This document shows positions 15,574 through 39,721 of a stretch of 64,000 bases of DNA, one piece after another. A model generated the notes under the pieces. That model had not been told where the DNA came from and ran no database searches. It saw only the letters and a list, made by a program, of their open reading frames with translations. Made by a program: the position numbers and the translations under genes. Numbering within the stretch: position 1 is the stretch's first letter; every line of letters begins with the position of its first letter. Source of the DNA: Paramecium sonneborni (Eukaryota; Ciliophora; Oligohymenophorea; Peniculida; Parameciidae); assembly GCA_905182985.1 (NCBI GenBank), contig CAJJDN010000067.1, positions 334,452 to 398,451 of the forward strand, in the 5' to 3' direction.

Positions 15574-16189
15574 ATGTAATTCCTTGCAAAATACAATTCT
15601 CTCTTATAACAATATCCTCTACTAACAAAATCGGTAACTGGAGGTATTAAAATTATAAAAATATAGGATTTATGTTCTTTGCTGGAGATGCAGTAGTCTA
15701 AACAATGGAAGCATAAATTGCTAAAAAGAATTAATAACGTCATGAATATGATTTTAGAAGATTAGGTATAGCATGGCTTATGGGTAATGTATTTATGATG
15801 CCTTTATTTCATTATAATTTCACTTATGTATTACCTTGGTTAGTCAAAAGGTAACACATCTCAATTTAATTAATTTTAGATTGCCATTTGATACTTCAAC
15901 TCCTTTTAGAGCTGCATTAGGATCTGTACTTATTGATTAATCTGTATGGGCTTGTTATATATTGTGCCATTATTTAATGATTATCAATTTATTAGAAAGT
16001 GGTTCTGTATAAAAAGGAGTTGATGCAATCAAAAATAATTTTGTTAAAGCCATGATCACTAATTGGTAAATATGGCCTGCTGCTTAAATTATTAATTTTT
16101 GGTTGATTCCTAGACCTTATCAAGTCTTATGGGTTAATTTTATTGGATTTTTTTGGAATATTTATTTAAGTTACATATCACATAATTGA
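15574..16189 (+). CDS. Mpv17/PMP22 family membrane protein
   Basis: Three exons (15574-15643, 15667-15850, 15880-16189) with introns of 23 and 29 nt; 187 aa, the normal family length. The sequence shows YPLLTKSVTGGFMFFAGDAV near the start, a DQ..W segment in the middle, and the family C-terminal signature NWQIWPAAQIINFWLIP followed by FFWNIYLSY, with about four membrane helices. Members sit in the inner mitochondrial or peroxisomal membrane and affect metabolite or ion permeability. Start chosen as the first ATG, 41 bp after the centrin-like stop. Confidence 0.9.
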
Positions 16190-16223
16190 AATTGATTATA
16201 CAATATAAATGTTCATAGATTAA

Positions 16224-18984
16224 TCATTATAAGTTTTCATCATTAAAGTTTTATTATTATTTTTGATTCTATTCATTTTATTATTCTTTTTATTACTCAT
16301 CTCCTTTTTCTTATTAGACATTTACTTTTTCTTACTACAATTCTCCTTTTTCTTATTCACATTTATCATTCTCATCAAATTCTTGATGTATTTTATCTTG
16401 ATCAACTTTTATCTAAGACTTTTATTATTATTATCGTTATTATTTAGTTTGAGATACTTCCATTTAGGATTTATTATTTGATTGTGATTTATTAGGTAAA
16501 ACAAGAGAACTTTAATTATTTTAATTTGTTGTGTCTCCTGTAACTGTAGGATTGGCTTTTGCTTTTTTTGTTTTATTTTATTTTTTTTAATTATTATTAC
16601 TAAAATTCATTTTAGCCTTTGGGATTTAAATTTATTTAGTTATATTTCCTTATTGTTTTCCAATAATCTATAATATATTTGCACTCTATTCTTTAATTTA
16701 TTATTAATTAAAAAATTGTGCAATATATTAAGCTTTGTAATTTTCAAAAAAAGCAGGTTCAATTGAGGAATGTTTAATATAAACGATTCCATTTTGAACT
16801 TATGTATTATTTGCAATACATTTGTTATTTAAAAACTCTTCAGGATCTTCAACTTCGTCTTATGATAGATGGTTATCATCTACCAAAAAACTATCTCTTT
16901 ATTCACTTTCCTCACTTATATCATCATCAGATTCATTATTATCTGATAGATTCTCTGCTAATATTTCTTCAACTTCATCCAAAGAATCCTTATCATAATC
17001 AATTTAATCATCTAAAATATATTATTTTTATATTTACCTTATTAAAAAGGAGCTCTTGGTCTAATTACTTAACTTAATTGTATAAATTAATGTCCACTAA
17101 ATTCTTTATCAGAATCTGCTATATATATATGTATCTTTCTTTTTCTAACCTACTGTAAAGGCTTTATTTCTTATATTTCAATCTCATCACTATTTTGATC
17201 ATTTAAAGAAACTTATATTTTTTCCTCTTACAATTACATATTAGACATTTTTTCAATTAAAGTTTCAAATTATTCCATTTTATAAGGTGTTAATTGCTTT
17301 GGTTAATATTCATCCTATTTTTGAACTACTTATTATCTCTTTTCAAAAAAAAAATGCTTCAAATTTCTACTTGTAACTTAAGGTTATTATTATTATTATT
17401 ATTACTATTATTATTACTATTATTATTATTATTATTATTACTATTATTATTACTATTATTATTATTATTATTATTGATTAATTTAATGAACTTATTATGG
17501 TTCATTTTAATCTTAAACTTATGTTTCTCTTTCTGCTCCTTATAAATTATTCTCTTTTGGAGATGTAACATTTTCAAATTAAGTTTATTCTTCAGCTTTA
17601 GATGATTGATTTGGTAATTCTTATATTTCTAGTTTCTTAAATTTAAATTAATCTAAAGTTACTTTGATAACTTTCTCTTATTTTTATTATTCCTTCTCTT
17701 TCTTTTTATTTTATTTATGATCACTTACTTTTTTTTCTGTTGTTTCAATTGATTCAGTTTAAGCATTTATTTAAGAATTAATTTATTCATTTTCATTACA
17801 GTTAGTTTTTAAATAATATTAATTTTAAATTGAATTTTAAAACTTTGATAAAATTAAATTATTTTCTATTTTTTCAAGATTTTATGGTTTGGATTTTGAT
17901 TTTGTTTAAGTTACTTATGGTTTAGTTTTAATTTCAGTCTTCTACAAAAATCGAATAGGAGTATTCTTGAATTCTAGAAGATTAGAATCATAAGAATTAT
18001 ATTATTCTATAATTTCAAACTCTTCTTCTTTTTTTTTAATCATATTAATTTTCTCTTTAAGTTTTTTTATTTATTCTATTTTATTATTCAATGTAGTCAA
18101 ATATTCTCTTAATAATCTTATATTTTTCATTTCATTTAAATCACATACTTTTTTTAAATCATCAATCTATTTAGTCTTCAATATAACTAAAGTAACATTA
18201 AGTTTAGATTCTTCTATATAATTTGGTAAATTATTTCCAATAAGTATTTACAAAGCCTAAAAATCAAATTGAGATGCTGGTTGAATTACTTCGCTTAATT
18301 CTGTCTTAATTTCCAAGAAAGACTTAATCTATTCATCCCATTTATCTATCGTCCAATTTATTTTAATGTTCTTTTAATGAATTAATTATTCAATTTAATT
18401 TTTTATTAGTTAATTTATCTCAATTTTATTCTTACAACATAATGCTTCCCCAACCACTCTTAATAGCATTTTTAAATAGTATTCCTTGCCAGCTTCATCC
18501 TTTTAATCATAATCTTTTAAAATATCATTAATCTTTTCTTCGTCTAAAACTATACTAGGAAACCCTAATTAATTTAACCTTATTTAAAACTGTTCCCATT
18601 TTGCTATATTTGTACAAATTTCTTCCATCTCTTGGCTTATTTTGTATTTTTGTGGTTTTTTTTTTTCCACAATTTTTTAAGGAGATGGATCACGATAAAT
18701 TTATGGGAGTTAAGGTGGTTTTCTCTATCTCTTTTCATTAATAATTAGTTCCTGTTAGGATTAATTGTTATTTTGTTTTCTTTTTTCTATGAAATGATAT
18801 TTGCAATTCTTACTTGTATTTTATTTATTGGAATGATTATCCTCAATATCCATTGCTTCATTTTAGTTCTATTTAGCTTCCTCATCTGCTTATTTATCCA
18901 TCTTCAATTAAGAGTCATTGTAATTTTAATCTACATTTAATTTAACATTTTACCTTCTGTACAAGGGGTAACCTCAGTTTGCAT
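16224..18984 (-). CDS. probable chromatin assembly factor 1 large subunit (CAF-1 p150-like) with polyQ tract
   Basis: Start 18984, introns 18931-18953 (23 nt) and 17012-17037 (26 nt), stop 16226-16224; 903 aa. The middle is Lys/Glu-rich and coiled-coil-like. Near residue 630-690 lies IRPRAPFQQ, then DYDKDSLDEVEE, a long acidic stretch and DSFLVDDNHLSQDE, matching the order of the CAF-1 large subunit's acidic region (basic-aromatic segment, YEVDSDEEWEE, acidic run, FFVPxxxLSEDE). CAF-1 deposits H3-H4 behind replication forks. A tract of about 31 glutamines encoded by TAA/TAG precedes this region. The C-terminal 150 residues are Gln/Lys/Glu-rich. The call depends on the acidic-region match; the N-terminal half is not recognisable. 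Confidence 0.55.
17384..17475 (-). repeat. (TAA)n microsatellite encoding polyglutamine
   Basis: On the + strand this is TTA repeated with a few CTA units. In the frame of the surrounding minus-strand gene every unit is TAA or TAG, so it encodes about 31 consecutive glutamines. The same DNA in other frames gives poly-Asn or poly-Leu ORFs that are shadows. Confidence 0.9.
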
Positions 18985-19551
18985 TTTTTTTATTTTATTT
19001 CTGAAATTAGCGGGAAAAAAAGTTGTTTAACATTGTAGTAATATAGCAATCTTTTATTTTTATAACTTATTTTCAATTTTTTTAGAATAATTTTAGTGTC
19101 TTACTTGATTGAATGCAACATTCACATCTTTCTAATTTACTTTGAGAACTTAAAACTATTAAATAAACTCTTTTAAGATCATATAGATATGTAGAATTTT
19201 TGAGATGATTTTTTTAAAGATCGTGATAAAAATTTTAAAATCCTTCAAACAATCTGACTATTAATTTTTATTCACACTTCTTTCCTTATTCTAAATAAAG
19301 TTGTTAATATATGTTTATAGGTTTATTTCTAAATCGAATTAAATTCTTTCTAAATTATTATTTGATTAGAAAAATTATATCCTAAAAAAATAATTTTGAT
19401 TCTTAAGATAAGAATTTAAAAAAATAATAAGTACTTTGCTTTCAAACAGATTAATTTTAATAAAGATATAATATTAAGATTTAATATTTGAAATATTTTA
19501 TTCATGAAATATTAATCCTTTGTTTCTATTTAATTCATTTTATTTAACTAA
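18985..19551. other. intergenic, no gene seen
   Basis: 567 bp between the CAF-1-like start and the PKA stop (both minus). AT-rich; no open frame with coding character on either strand. Contains the promoter of the CAF-1-like gene and the PKA 3' end. Confidence 0.5.
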
Positions 19552-20696
<1,145 letters not shown>

Positions 20697-20966
20697 GACA
20701 GTTAATAAAATTAATATATATTATCCAAAATATGTATATAATCCTACTCAATAGTTATATTTCAATAACAGTTATTCATATGTTAACAAAATAATTTTTA
20801 AAACAATCTATTTGTCTTAATTATTAATTTGAAATCTAAATAAATCTTATCAAAAATTGGATCAAAGTTAAACATATAAATTATTTATATCTTTCTTATT
20901 TAAATTATCCAACTGATCATTTTTTTTTAATTCATAAATAATAATTTAATATAAATTGAATTAATA

Positions 20967-23900
20967 TCATAGAAAAATAGATTCCATTAAAAATTCCTCT
21001 ATACATTATTCAAAAATAAAATCTCCAACTTCCATCAATAATTCAGCTTTATCATCTTAATCTTATATCCATCTATATTCCAAATCTTTTAACTTTAAAA
21101 ACTTATATTATATTAATACATCTTATATTAGAGTTTTATATAATCTTTATTCTCTGATTTATAAAATAGGATCCTAAATATTAAAATAATCTTAATCAAA
21201 TAATTCTGGATTCTCTTAATATTACATCTATTAAAGCATAATTTATTAATTTTTTTCATCTAAGAGGACTTATTTTTCTTTAGATATAGATATTTCATCA
21301 TCAACAGGTAAAAATCCACAAAGAGAATTAGCCCATTAAACAACCTTTAATTCCATATTCTTAAATGTTTCACTTAAATCATTGTCATCTATCATTCTTT
21401 ATTTAATTATACCTTCCCATGGATATGGAAATCCACTATCTAAAAATTAGATATTAACTTACTTTAATAATAAGGTCTTGAATAATTTAAGGCTTCATTA
21501 CATGCATCGAATATTACTCTATTATGAATATGTTCCAACTCTCTTAAAACTGAGGTAACACTATCTTCGTTTTCAAAGTCATTTTACTATAATCTATATT
21601 ATTCATATTCTAAAAAATATTCTTCCTTTAAAACGTATGTCAAAAATTAATTATATTAAGATTCATCTTATTCCATATATCCATGTATAAATTATAAGCG
21701 CTTTTATGGTGAAAATCCATAAGGCATATTTATATTTTGAATTATCTCATAATAGTGTTATGGTAAAATAAAATCAAAAAAATTATGGATATAATAACGA
21801 ATATCTGATATAGAAGTTGGTATTTGAGGAATTGCTGATTATCTAATAATAGTTTGAAAAACAATCTCAAATTTATTTTCATTACTCAATAGTTCTATAT
21901 TTAAAGATACAATAATTACCTTCAGTCATATCTTATATTAAATCTACTAATAAATCACTAACAATTAAATTCAATTTAGCTGATTTTTCAATTGCTTCAT
22001 ATGATTCAACAAAATTATCTTTCAAAAATTATTTTTATTAAAATTAATCTTCACAATTAAAGTCTTCTGATTAAGTTTCTGCTAATTTTTCAAGTTCATT
22101 ATCATTCTATAAACAAAAATTATTAATTAACTTGATATCAGACATACTTTGCTTAGATTATTTTAGATTGCTTAATTATTCATCAACTCTTTTTCTTAAA
22201 CTCTAAAGTTTTGAATTGTTCTCATCAAAAGATTAAGCTATTATTAAATCTCTTTGTATTTTCTTCATAGCAATTGCTTCCTTTTTTGTACTTATTTCTA
22301 TTGCCCATCTTGTTTATTATAAATCATCTAATTCTTTTTTTAACCATAAATTTAACTCTTATTTTTTACTTTCATCATTCTCATTTTTTTTAATTTCTGC
22401 TTAAAATCTTAATTAAATTGCTTCCTCCCTCATACTTAATAATTCAATCTCTCTTCTCATTAACTAAGATTATAATGCTAAAAGGGATGATCTATTAATA
22501 TCAGTAGATTAATCCTTTGATGATTAAAGCAATCTTTCTTCAAACTATTCTTAAACTGTTTTAAATTTTTTTCTAACTTCATTAAAATTCTTTTCGGTAT
22601 TTGTTTCTTATGATAATCTAATTTTAAATTCGATTGATTATTCAGTATCAGTTTTATATTAATTTTATTATTCTTTAAATTTTTATATCTAAGATTAAAC
22701 AATAGTAATGATTGCTTATGTCATTTATTCTTTTAGTGTTTTTATTGCATATGATTTTCGACCTTCATTTATTAAATTTTCTAAATTAAAATTCCAATCA
22801 TTTAATTAATGTTAAATTTCTTATACAATAGATTCTTATTTTAAATCTTCATGATCATGATTTTCTTTTGAATTTTCGAGATTTTAATTTTCATTAATCT
22901 GAAAATCAAAATTCATATTTTCAGGTACTTAATTAATAACAACTAGATCATCACTTTATTATTAGTATTTTTCATCTAAAGATTCATTTTATGGAGAATT
23001 GTCTTATTTCTCTAATATTTTTATAATAGCTTATTGAATATTCAGTTATTTTTATTGTTATTCATCATTATCATCTCCTTCATCAAAAAACTCTGAGTTA
23101 TTTTAACTTTAGGGAGGATTTGGTATTTTTAATGGACTAGACTGTGATTCATTTAAGAATGATAAATCTTGTTATTATTCTTTCTTTTATTAAGATTAAT
23201 TTTCTTATTCGAGATATTTAAGATAACTTTCAAGGATTAATTTTCTTTAAAAATATCCTCTCCAAACACTTTATATTTTTGTTGCAGCTGCTTACATATA
23301 ATAAAATTCTAATAATTAAAAATCATGTTAAGCTAAATTTGTAGTAGCTAAAACTTCATTATTTTTTATCAGATTTTATACCAATTCCTTTAAAAAATTT
23401 GATGGAGGAAGTTAATGTAAAATTTCATCTACATCATTAGGTAAAACTTAATCAGAATTTTAAATGTATGAATCCGAATGTTCTTCATCATATTATGGAA
23501 TACCTACTTATTTTTATTGTTTTATTATCTTTTTTTATTATAATTCCTATTTTATTTCTTATTAATTTTACTCCATCTTAGAAATTTGTTCTTATCTTTT
23601 TATTATTTTATCTATCAATTTTAAAGGCTTTTCTTAATTAGAGCCTTGTGATTATACAATTTATTCCTTTTACTTTATTTTTTTCTATTTCTTTTTACCT
23701 TTTTTAGGTGATTTAACTTTTGCATCAATTGTTTTTTATTTTGAAAAAATCTTCTTTCTTAATTAATCCAATTTACATAAATTTTCAATTCTAATTAATT
23801 AAGACTTAATACTTTTTCTTCTATTCAATGAGCATTGATAATTATTAATTTTTCTAATTGATTGTATCCTATGCTCTTTTGCAATTTATATAAAGTTGAA

Positions 23901-24431
23901 TATCTTCTTTCTATCTGTTTTATCTTTTTTCAACTGTATCCTATTTTTTTTTCTCTTGATTTTATTTCTATTCTTTTTATAAATTTTATTTATTTATTTG
24001 TTATTTAATTAGCATCTCTCCAATTTTCTTAAATTAAGAAAGCTTTTTATTATTAATTTACTTTTATGGGCTCGTAGAGTTACTTATCAATTAAACGTTT
24101 ATTTTCTTTTTTGTTTGAGGTTAAATTGATTTTTTCTATTTTTTTTCTTAAGAAGGAAAAAACCCTTTTTTTGCAGTATTCATTTAGGATTTTGATTTAC
24201 CTTATTACCCTTAAATTACTTTATTCTTTTTCAGTGTTTATTATAGTTGTTAAGGTTTTAAATCAATAAATTAGTCAAGAGTTTATTCAGGTGAAAGCAA
24301 TCTTGGGCTTTTCTTAGCTCTATTACTAGTTATCGCAACGTTTAGTTCTTAAATTTTTCTCCCTTAAATTTAAGAATCAAAAGATCTCCTATAAATAATT
24401 GATAATACTTTAATGAGCTATAAGTATTCAT
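20967..24431 (-). CDS. IQ-motif coiled-coil protein with CEP350/TRM-like (DUF4378-like) C-terminus
   Basis: Five exons: start 24431; introns 24389-24408 (20 nt), 23791-23812 (22), 21895-21919 (25), 21440-21462 (23); stop 20969-20967; 1,124 aa. The N-terminal 300 residues are Lys/Gln-rich and basic. An IQ motif (IQSVWRGYFQRK, calmodulin binding) lies near residue 370, followed by coiled coils around 500-750. The last 250 residues contain LEHIHNRVIFDACNEALN, then WEGII and acidic helices, resembling DUF4378 as found in plant TRM/LONGIFOLIA proteins and centrosomal CEP350-type proteins. That would suggest a basal-body or microtubule-anchoring role. The splicing is well supported by continuous coding; the family assignment is by memory of motif order only. 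Confidence 0.65.
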
Positions 24432-25110
24432 TCTTGAAAATAATTTAATAAGAATGCTAATTTTAATTATAAAAAATTTTTAAATTTTATCTCTATATAA
24501 TTATTTTTAAGAAAGCAACATAGACTTAAATCAATAATGAAAATCGAATAACTTTTATAATTGACACTTACAAAATTTAGTTTTTTCTTAATTTTTTTAT
24601 TAGCTATAATTGTTTAATTATTTTAAAAAATATCAATCACAAGATAATCAAAGATCCATAACTTTATCTTTTTAATTAATTAAAATATTTATTATTATAA
24701 AATAAAATTGCTTGACCACATCCATATAATTTTTAAATATAAATAAAATGAAAAAAGTAAATAAAATATAGAACAAATAATTTAAAGAGATCAAATATTA
24801 AGAAAATAATTGTAATCTATCAACAAATCATTTTAATTCAAAGAATTCTATAAAGCAGAATTCAAAGGATTTTTTTATCAAATATGAAATTTTACGTTAA
24901 TTTTTTATTTAAAACCCCTTTATTTTTAATGTCTTTGAATCCGATTTCTACTTTGTTCTAAATTTGAAATAAATATATGTTTGATTCATTAATTTTATAA
25001 AAAAGGTCTAAGTTTAGAAGATTGATGTTTAAAAAATGAATAGAAGTTTAATTCATTAAGATTGTATATAAGTGTTTGATAAATTCTAATTTTTAGAAAT
25101 ATAATTAAAA
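24432..25110. other. intergenic, divergent promoter region with one weak ORF
   Basis: 679 bp between the IQ protein (minus) and the giant coiled-coil gene (plus). A + strand ORF of 78 codons (24748-24984) is open in the ciliate code but is low in complexity and unsupported, so I do not call it a gene. Confidence 0.4.
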
Positions 25111-35638
<10,528 letters not shown>

Positions 35639-35704
35639 GATCAATAAATATATATATTTAAGTAATTGTAAATATTTTTATATTTTCTTGAATATTATTT
35701 TATT

Positions 35705-37252
35705 ATGAGTAGCAATAGTAAAAATTCTTAAAAACCAGATGAGGATTATGATGATCCAGGATATTTTTGTGGATGTTTTAGAAAAAAGAGTAATATGGAA
35801 TAAAATAGAACTATATAAACTTCTAAAGTCCGGCATTCAATGAATAAATCTGGTTAAGATTCAAGCAAACATTATGCTTCTTCTTAATTGAACTAATTAA
35901 ATTCATCAAATTTAGAGTATTAAAGAAAAGTAAGTGTTGCATCTCAAATAGTTAGTAGTTTTGCAATCACAACTTTTGAAAACAATTATATTCAAAATTA
36001 ATTATTCTTGCTAAAAAATAATTAAAATGGAGAATCTATTTTTGCAAAAATTACAGAAATTGATTTAAAAACAAAGAAAATATAAAATATTGATTTAAAA
36101 AAATCAAGACTCTTCGAATAAAAAAATGATTATGAAACTATATTAAATACTAAATATCCAGATTTAACTGCAAGATATATTGCTTCTAGAATAAAGGAGA
36201 AAATTACTACATTAGCTGAATATGGATGTGGAAATGGTGGAAATACAGTTCAAGTATTATAAAATTAATAAATTAAAGTTTACTAAATATTTAGACTTTG
36301 TAATTGCAATTGATAAAAATACTGACGCTTGTTTATAGACCAAATAAAATTGTGATTAAAGTGCATTTAATCTGGATTTCCCAAATCCAAAAGTAGAAAT
36401 AATAAATGCTGATATTTTTAAATTAAAAAAAAATCTGCCTTTTGATAGCATATTTATAAATCCAACAATAAAAAATGATCAATAAATTTGTAAGGATATT
36501 TTAAAAGATTGCAGTCCAAATCTTAAAGAATTATTAAATTTGATATCTGATTAAATAGAAAATTTAATTATTTAACTTCCAGCTTAAATGGATTATTCAT
36601 AATTACCTTTACTATTGAATATTAACTAATAATATAGAAATAATAATAAGTAATAATCCTTTATAGCTCATTGTTCATTAGAAATTGAAAAAATATATAT
36701 TTAAGGTACACATGCATATAATATTGTGTATTATGGAAAAGTAGCAAATGTTTCAAGAGAGGAATTGAAATAATTACTAACAATGTAATTAACAAATTCG
36801 GAAACAAATAAAGAAAGTTTTAATAAAGTTGTAGCAAAATTAAATGAGAAAATTGGTAAAGCAAATATTAATTCTAATTTAGGAAATTTAGACCTAATTT
36901 ATGAGTTATTATAAGCACAAAGTTATAAATATAGTTTTGATTAATTTTTAATAGCTGTTTGTGAAAAGTATAAGTTGGATTATAATGATTATGCATTTAT
37001 CTTATACCAGAAATTATCAAAGTATATTTCTACTTTTAAATTAGAGATTATTCTTAAAATACATTTAATTGTAAAATAAGAGAATCAAACAATGTTTTAT
37101 AAGAATCAGAAGAATTTGGATTTAGTCCTAAATTTTCTTATAATTTGAATGGATTATCATAAAAGGATGAGGATTGTATATTAGAGAGTTAAGACAATAT
37201 CGATATAGTTGGACTTACTAACGATATAGCAAATTAATGTAAATTAAAATGA
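35705..37252 (+). CDS. TGS1-like cap (guanine-N2) methyltransferase homologue
   Basis: Exons 35705-36253, 36279-37021, 37045-37252 with introns of 25 and 23 nt; 499 aa. After a 150-residue Ser/Gln-rich N-terminus comes LTARYIASRI, then YGCGNGGNTVQ (SAM-binding motif I, as the FCGxGGNTIQ of trimethylguanosine synthases), FVIAIDKN (motif II) and INADIFKL (motif III). The enzyme class makes 2,2,7-trimethylguanosine caps on snRNA and snoRNA. The expected catalytic motif SPPWGGP is here INPTIKND, lacking the Pro-Pro-Trp that stacks the cap. It may be inactive, use another substrate, or be a divergent paralogue. The C-terminal 200 residues are not recognisable. The gene ends 3 bp from the end of the convergent histidine kinase. 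Confidence 0.75.
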
Positions 37253-37255
37253 TAT

Positions 37256-39721
37256 TCATTTTAAATATTTAAAAATCAATTATCTTAATTGTTCTATTCT
37301 AACAGGTTTTATTAATATTTCTTTAATTCCACTCTCCAATGCTTAAAGTAGATTATTTTCAGAATCATAAGCAGAACACATAATTATATTTAATTTTCTA
37401 TCTATTTCTATTAATTGAACAGAAGTTTAATATCCATTTAAGCCAGACATGTCAAGATCCATTAAAATCAATTTATATTACATTTATTACATTTTCTATC
37501 TTGTTTTAACTCTATTAATTGTTTCTAATCCATCTTAAACCATGTCACTCTCAAATCCTATATTCTTAATTAATAAATTTAATGACTAAAGATTAAATGG
37601 TACATCATCACATATAAGAATTTAAGGATTTTAATCATTTTAAATTTATCTTTAATTAAACAGTTTCTAGTTCCAGACTGGCATTTAATGATCTTCAATA
37701 GTAACCCTATCACCATTAATACTTACTGATTCTACTATATCATTTTATTTTATCATTGAATCTTTAAGTGATCTAGCTATTGTATTATATTAATTATTAA
37801 TTCTAAAACTCATTTTTGTATATTCTCCTTCTTTACTTCTTATTTTAAAATATGATTTTTTTGAATAAGATAACTCATGACTTATTTTCATTCCTATAGA
37901 AAAACCAAGTCCAACATATTTTGTTGTAAAATTTTTCAATTGATAATATATACTTTCATCCATTTTATTATTTACAATATTATTTATTGCTAATAAATCT
38001 ACTTTAGAAATTCCTTTACCAGTATCATGAACAATAAATTTAATAAAATTTATTAATCCAGAAGATTTCTCTTTTTTTTTTACAGTTATTGAGATTGTAT
38101 CATCTTATTCGGTATATTTTAATGAATTATTAAGTAAATTAACAAGTAGTTAAAGAATTCTTTCAGGGTCATTATTAATTTTTTAATTTTCGAGACCATC
38201 TAAAATTATGAAATTTAATATAATTCCTTTACTTTTACAAACTTCTTAATAATATTCCTCTAATTATTTAAATATGTCTTTTATAAGAAAGTCTTACATT
38301 TTTAAATGAAATGTTCCTAAACCAAAAGATGCATAATCTAAAATGTCATTAATTTAATGCATAAGCAATTTATTTGAAACTATTGAAGGATTAATATATT
38401 ATTATATAAGATTTGCTTAAACGTTTTAATTCTTCAAAGCCTATTATAAATTTAATGGACAATTCAAAGTTGTAAGTAACTAATGTAAAAATGAATTAAA
38501 AAATAAGGTTTACAATTAGTAATTTTAAACAAATTACTATTACTACTCCACTTCAGTAATATCTGAAAATAATACTAAATAGCAATTTTGGTTGAGTAAA
38601 TTAATCATTTTACAAAAAGCTATTTCTATAACTTTTTTTTCATTATTATTGGTACTAATATGAACCGTTAATTTGTTTGCTTTAATAAAGCTCCTGTGTT
38701 CTAAACTACAGTAATAGATATTATTACAGAGAAGATATTTATGATTCGCTAAAAAGAGATTAAAGCAACTATTTAAAATCATTTTTGGATAAAATATTTT
38801 TTTTGGTTTTTTTAAATGAGAATTGCTACTCTAAAAGTTTCTCATTGATGGATTAATGTCTTTTAAAATGTTATTCAGCAGATTCAATTATAGATTCTAT
38901 CATTGTATAATCCAATTTATATGGTAGCTATTTTTATGATCCTCGTAATTTAATTTCTTTGTTTTATTTATTTAACAATTCTTCTTATTCTAAACCTCTA
39001 AGAATTTAATAAAAATTTACTATAATATAATTTTCTACAATTAGTGCATAGCTTAATCATCAGTCTATGCCATTAATATTTTTGAAGCCTTATCATTAAT
39101 GTATAGAATATCAAATGTTGTCGAAAAATATATAATACCTTATTTAATGTGATTAGCTATATAAATTAATTCATCTTTCTAAATAAGATCAATTTTTCTA
39201 TTTGACATTATCTATTCTGAAGGTACTGTAGAATAAGAATACAAAATCTCATGTGATGTTGTATGTTTATGATTCAATTATTGTAAGTTCAACAGTTTTA
39301 TCATGACTATTAAAATCATAGTCATAGAAGTTAAAATATACTGATATATGAGAGTATTATTCAGTTGAATTTCTACCATACAATAAAATATAGAGATATA
39401 TTGTAAATATTTGTGTTATTGATTTGATTATTCTTAATAAGACATGAGCAAATATAAATAAAAGTGATAAGAATTAAAATTTGTAAATGCCTACCTAATC
39501 TATGAAACCAATTAAATTTGATTTGAAAGTTATAAGCAAAGATTAAATATTGGAAGCTTAAACTGTTTATAGATTGCAAAATAAAAAACTAGATTGATTA
39601 AAGCTATTGACAATCTTATTGCTGTTAATATAAAGGTTGTGCTTTAATCTGTCTATAAAAAGTTGATTATAGCATCTGATCCAATTAACAAATTAATCGA
39701 TATGCTCAAGTAAATATTCAT
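37256..39721 (-). CDS. membrane-bound hybrid histidine kinase with receiver domain
   Basis: Start 39721, intron 38998-39020 (23 nt), stop 37258-37256; about 813 aa. The N-terminal 230 residues hold about five hydrophobic helices, then a PAS-like stretch (QGIIYFSTTFDILYIND). A HisKA helix carries FLHQLLTTLNCPL with the phospho-acceptor His. The ATPase domain has N-box LLNNSLKYTE, G1 HDTGKGIS and G2 GLGFSIGMKI. A C-terminal receiver domain shows ILICDD, LILMDLDMSG (acceptor Asp) and ILIKPV. The frame changes by one base inside the T8/T7 runs at 38797-38813; one base fewer restores continuity, so this is likely a sequence error. ATG 39721 is the first in-frame ATG giving the first membrane helix. 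Confidence 0.88.

Noticed and set aside
17294..17577. Poly-Leu (plus) and poly-Asn (minus) ORFs over the triplet tract
   Set aside because: Both are other-frame readings of the TAA repeat; only the TAA (Gln) frame connects the coding sequence on both sides.
24748..24984. 78-codon + strand ORF
   Set aside because: With TGA the only stop and AT-rich DNA, ORFs of this size arise by chance; low complexity and no recognisable content.
39373..39579. Minus-strand ORF with membrane-like helices ahead of the first histidine kinase
   Set aside because: It is in a different frame from the continuous coding frame that starts at 39721 and carries its own helices through the same DNA.
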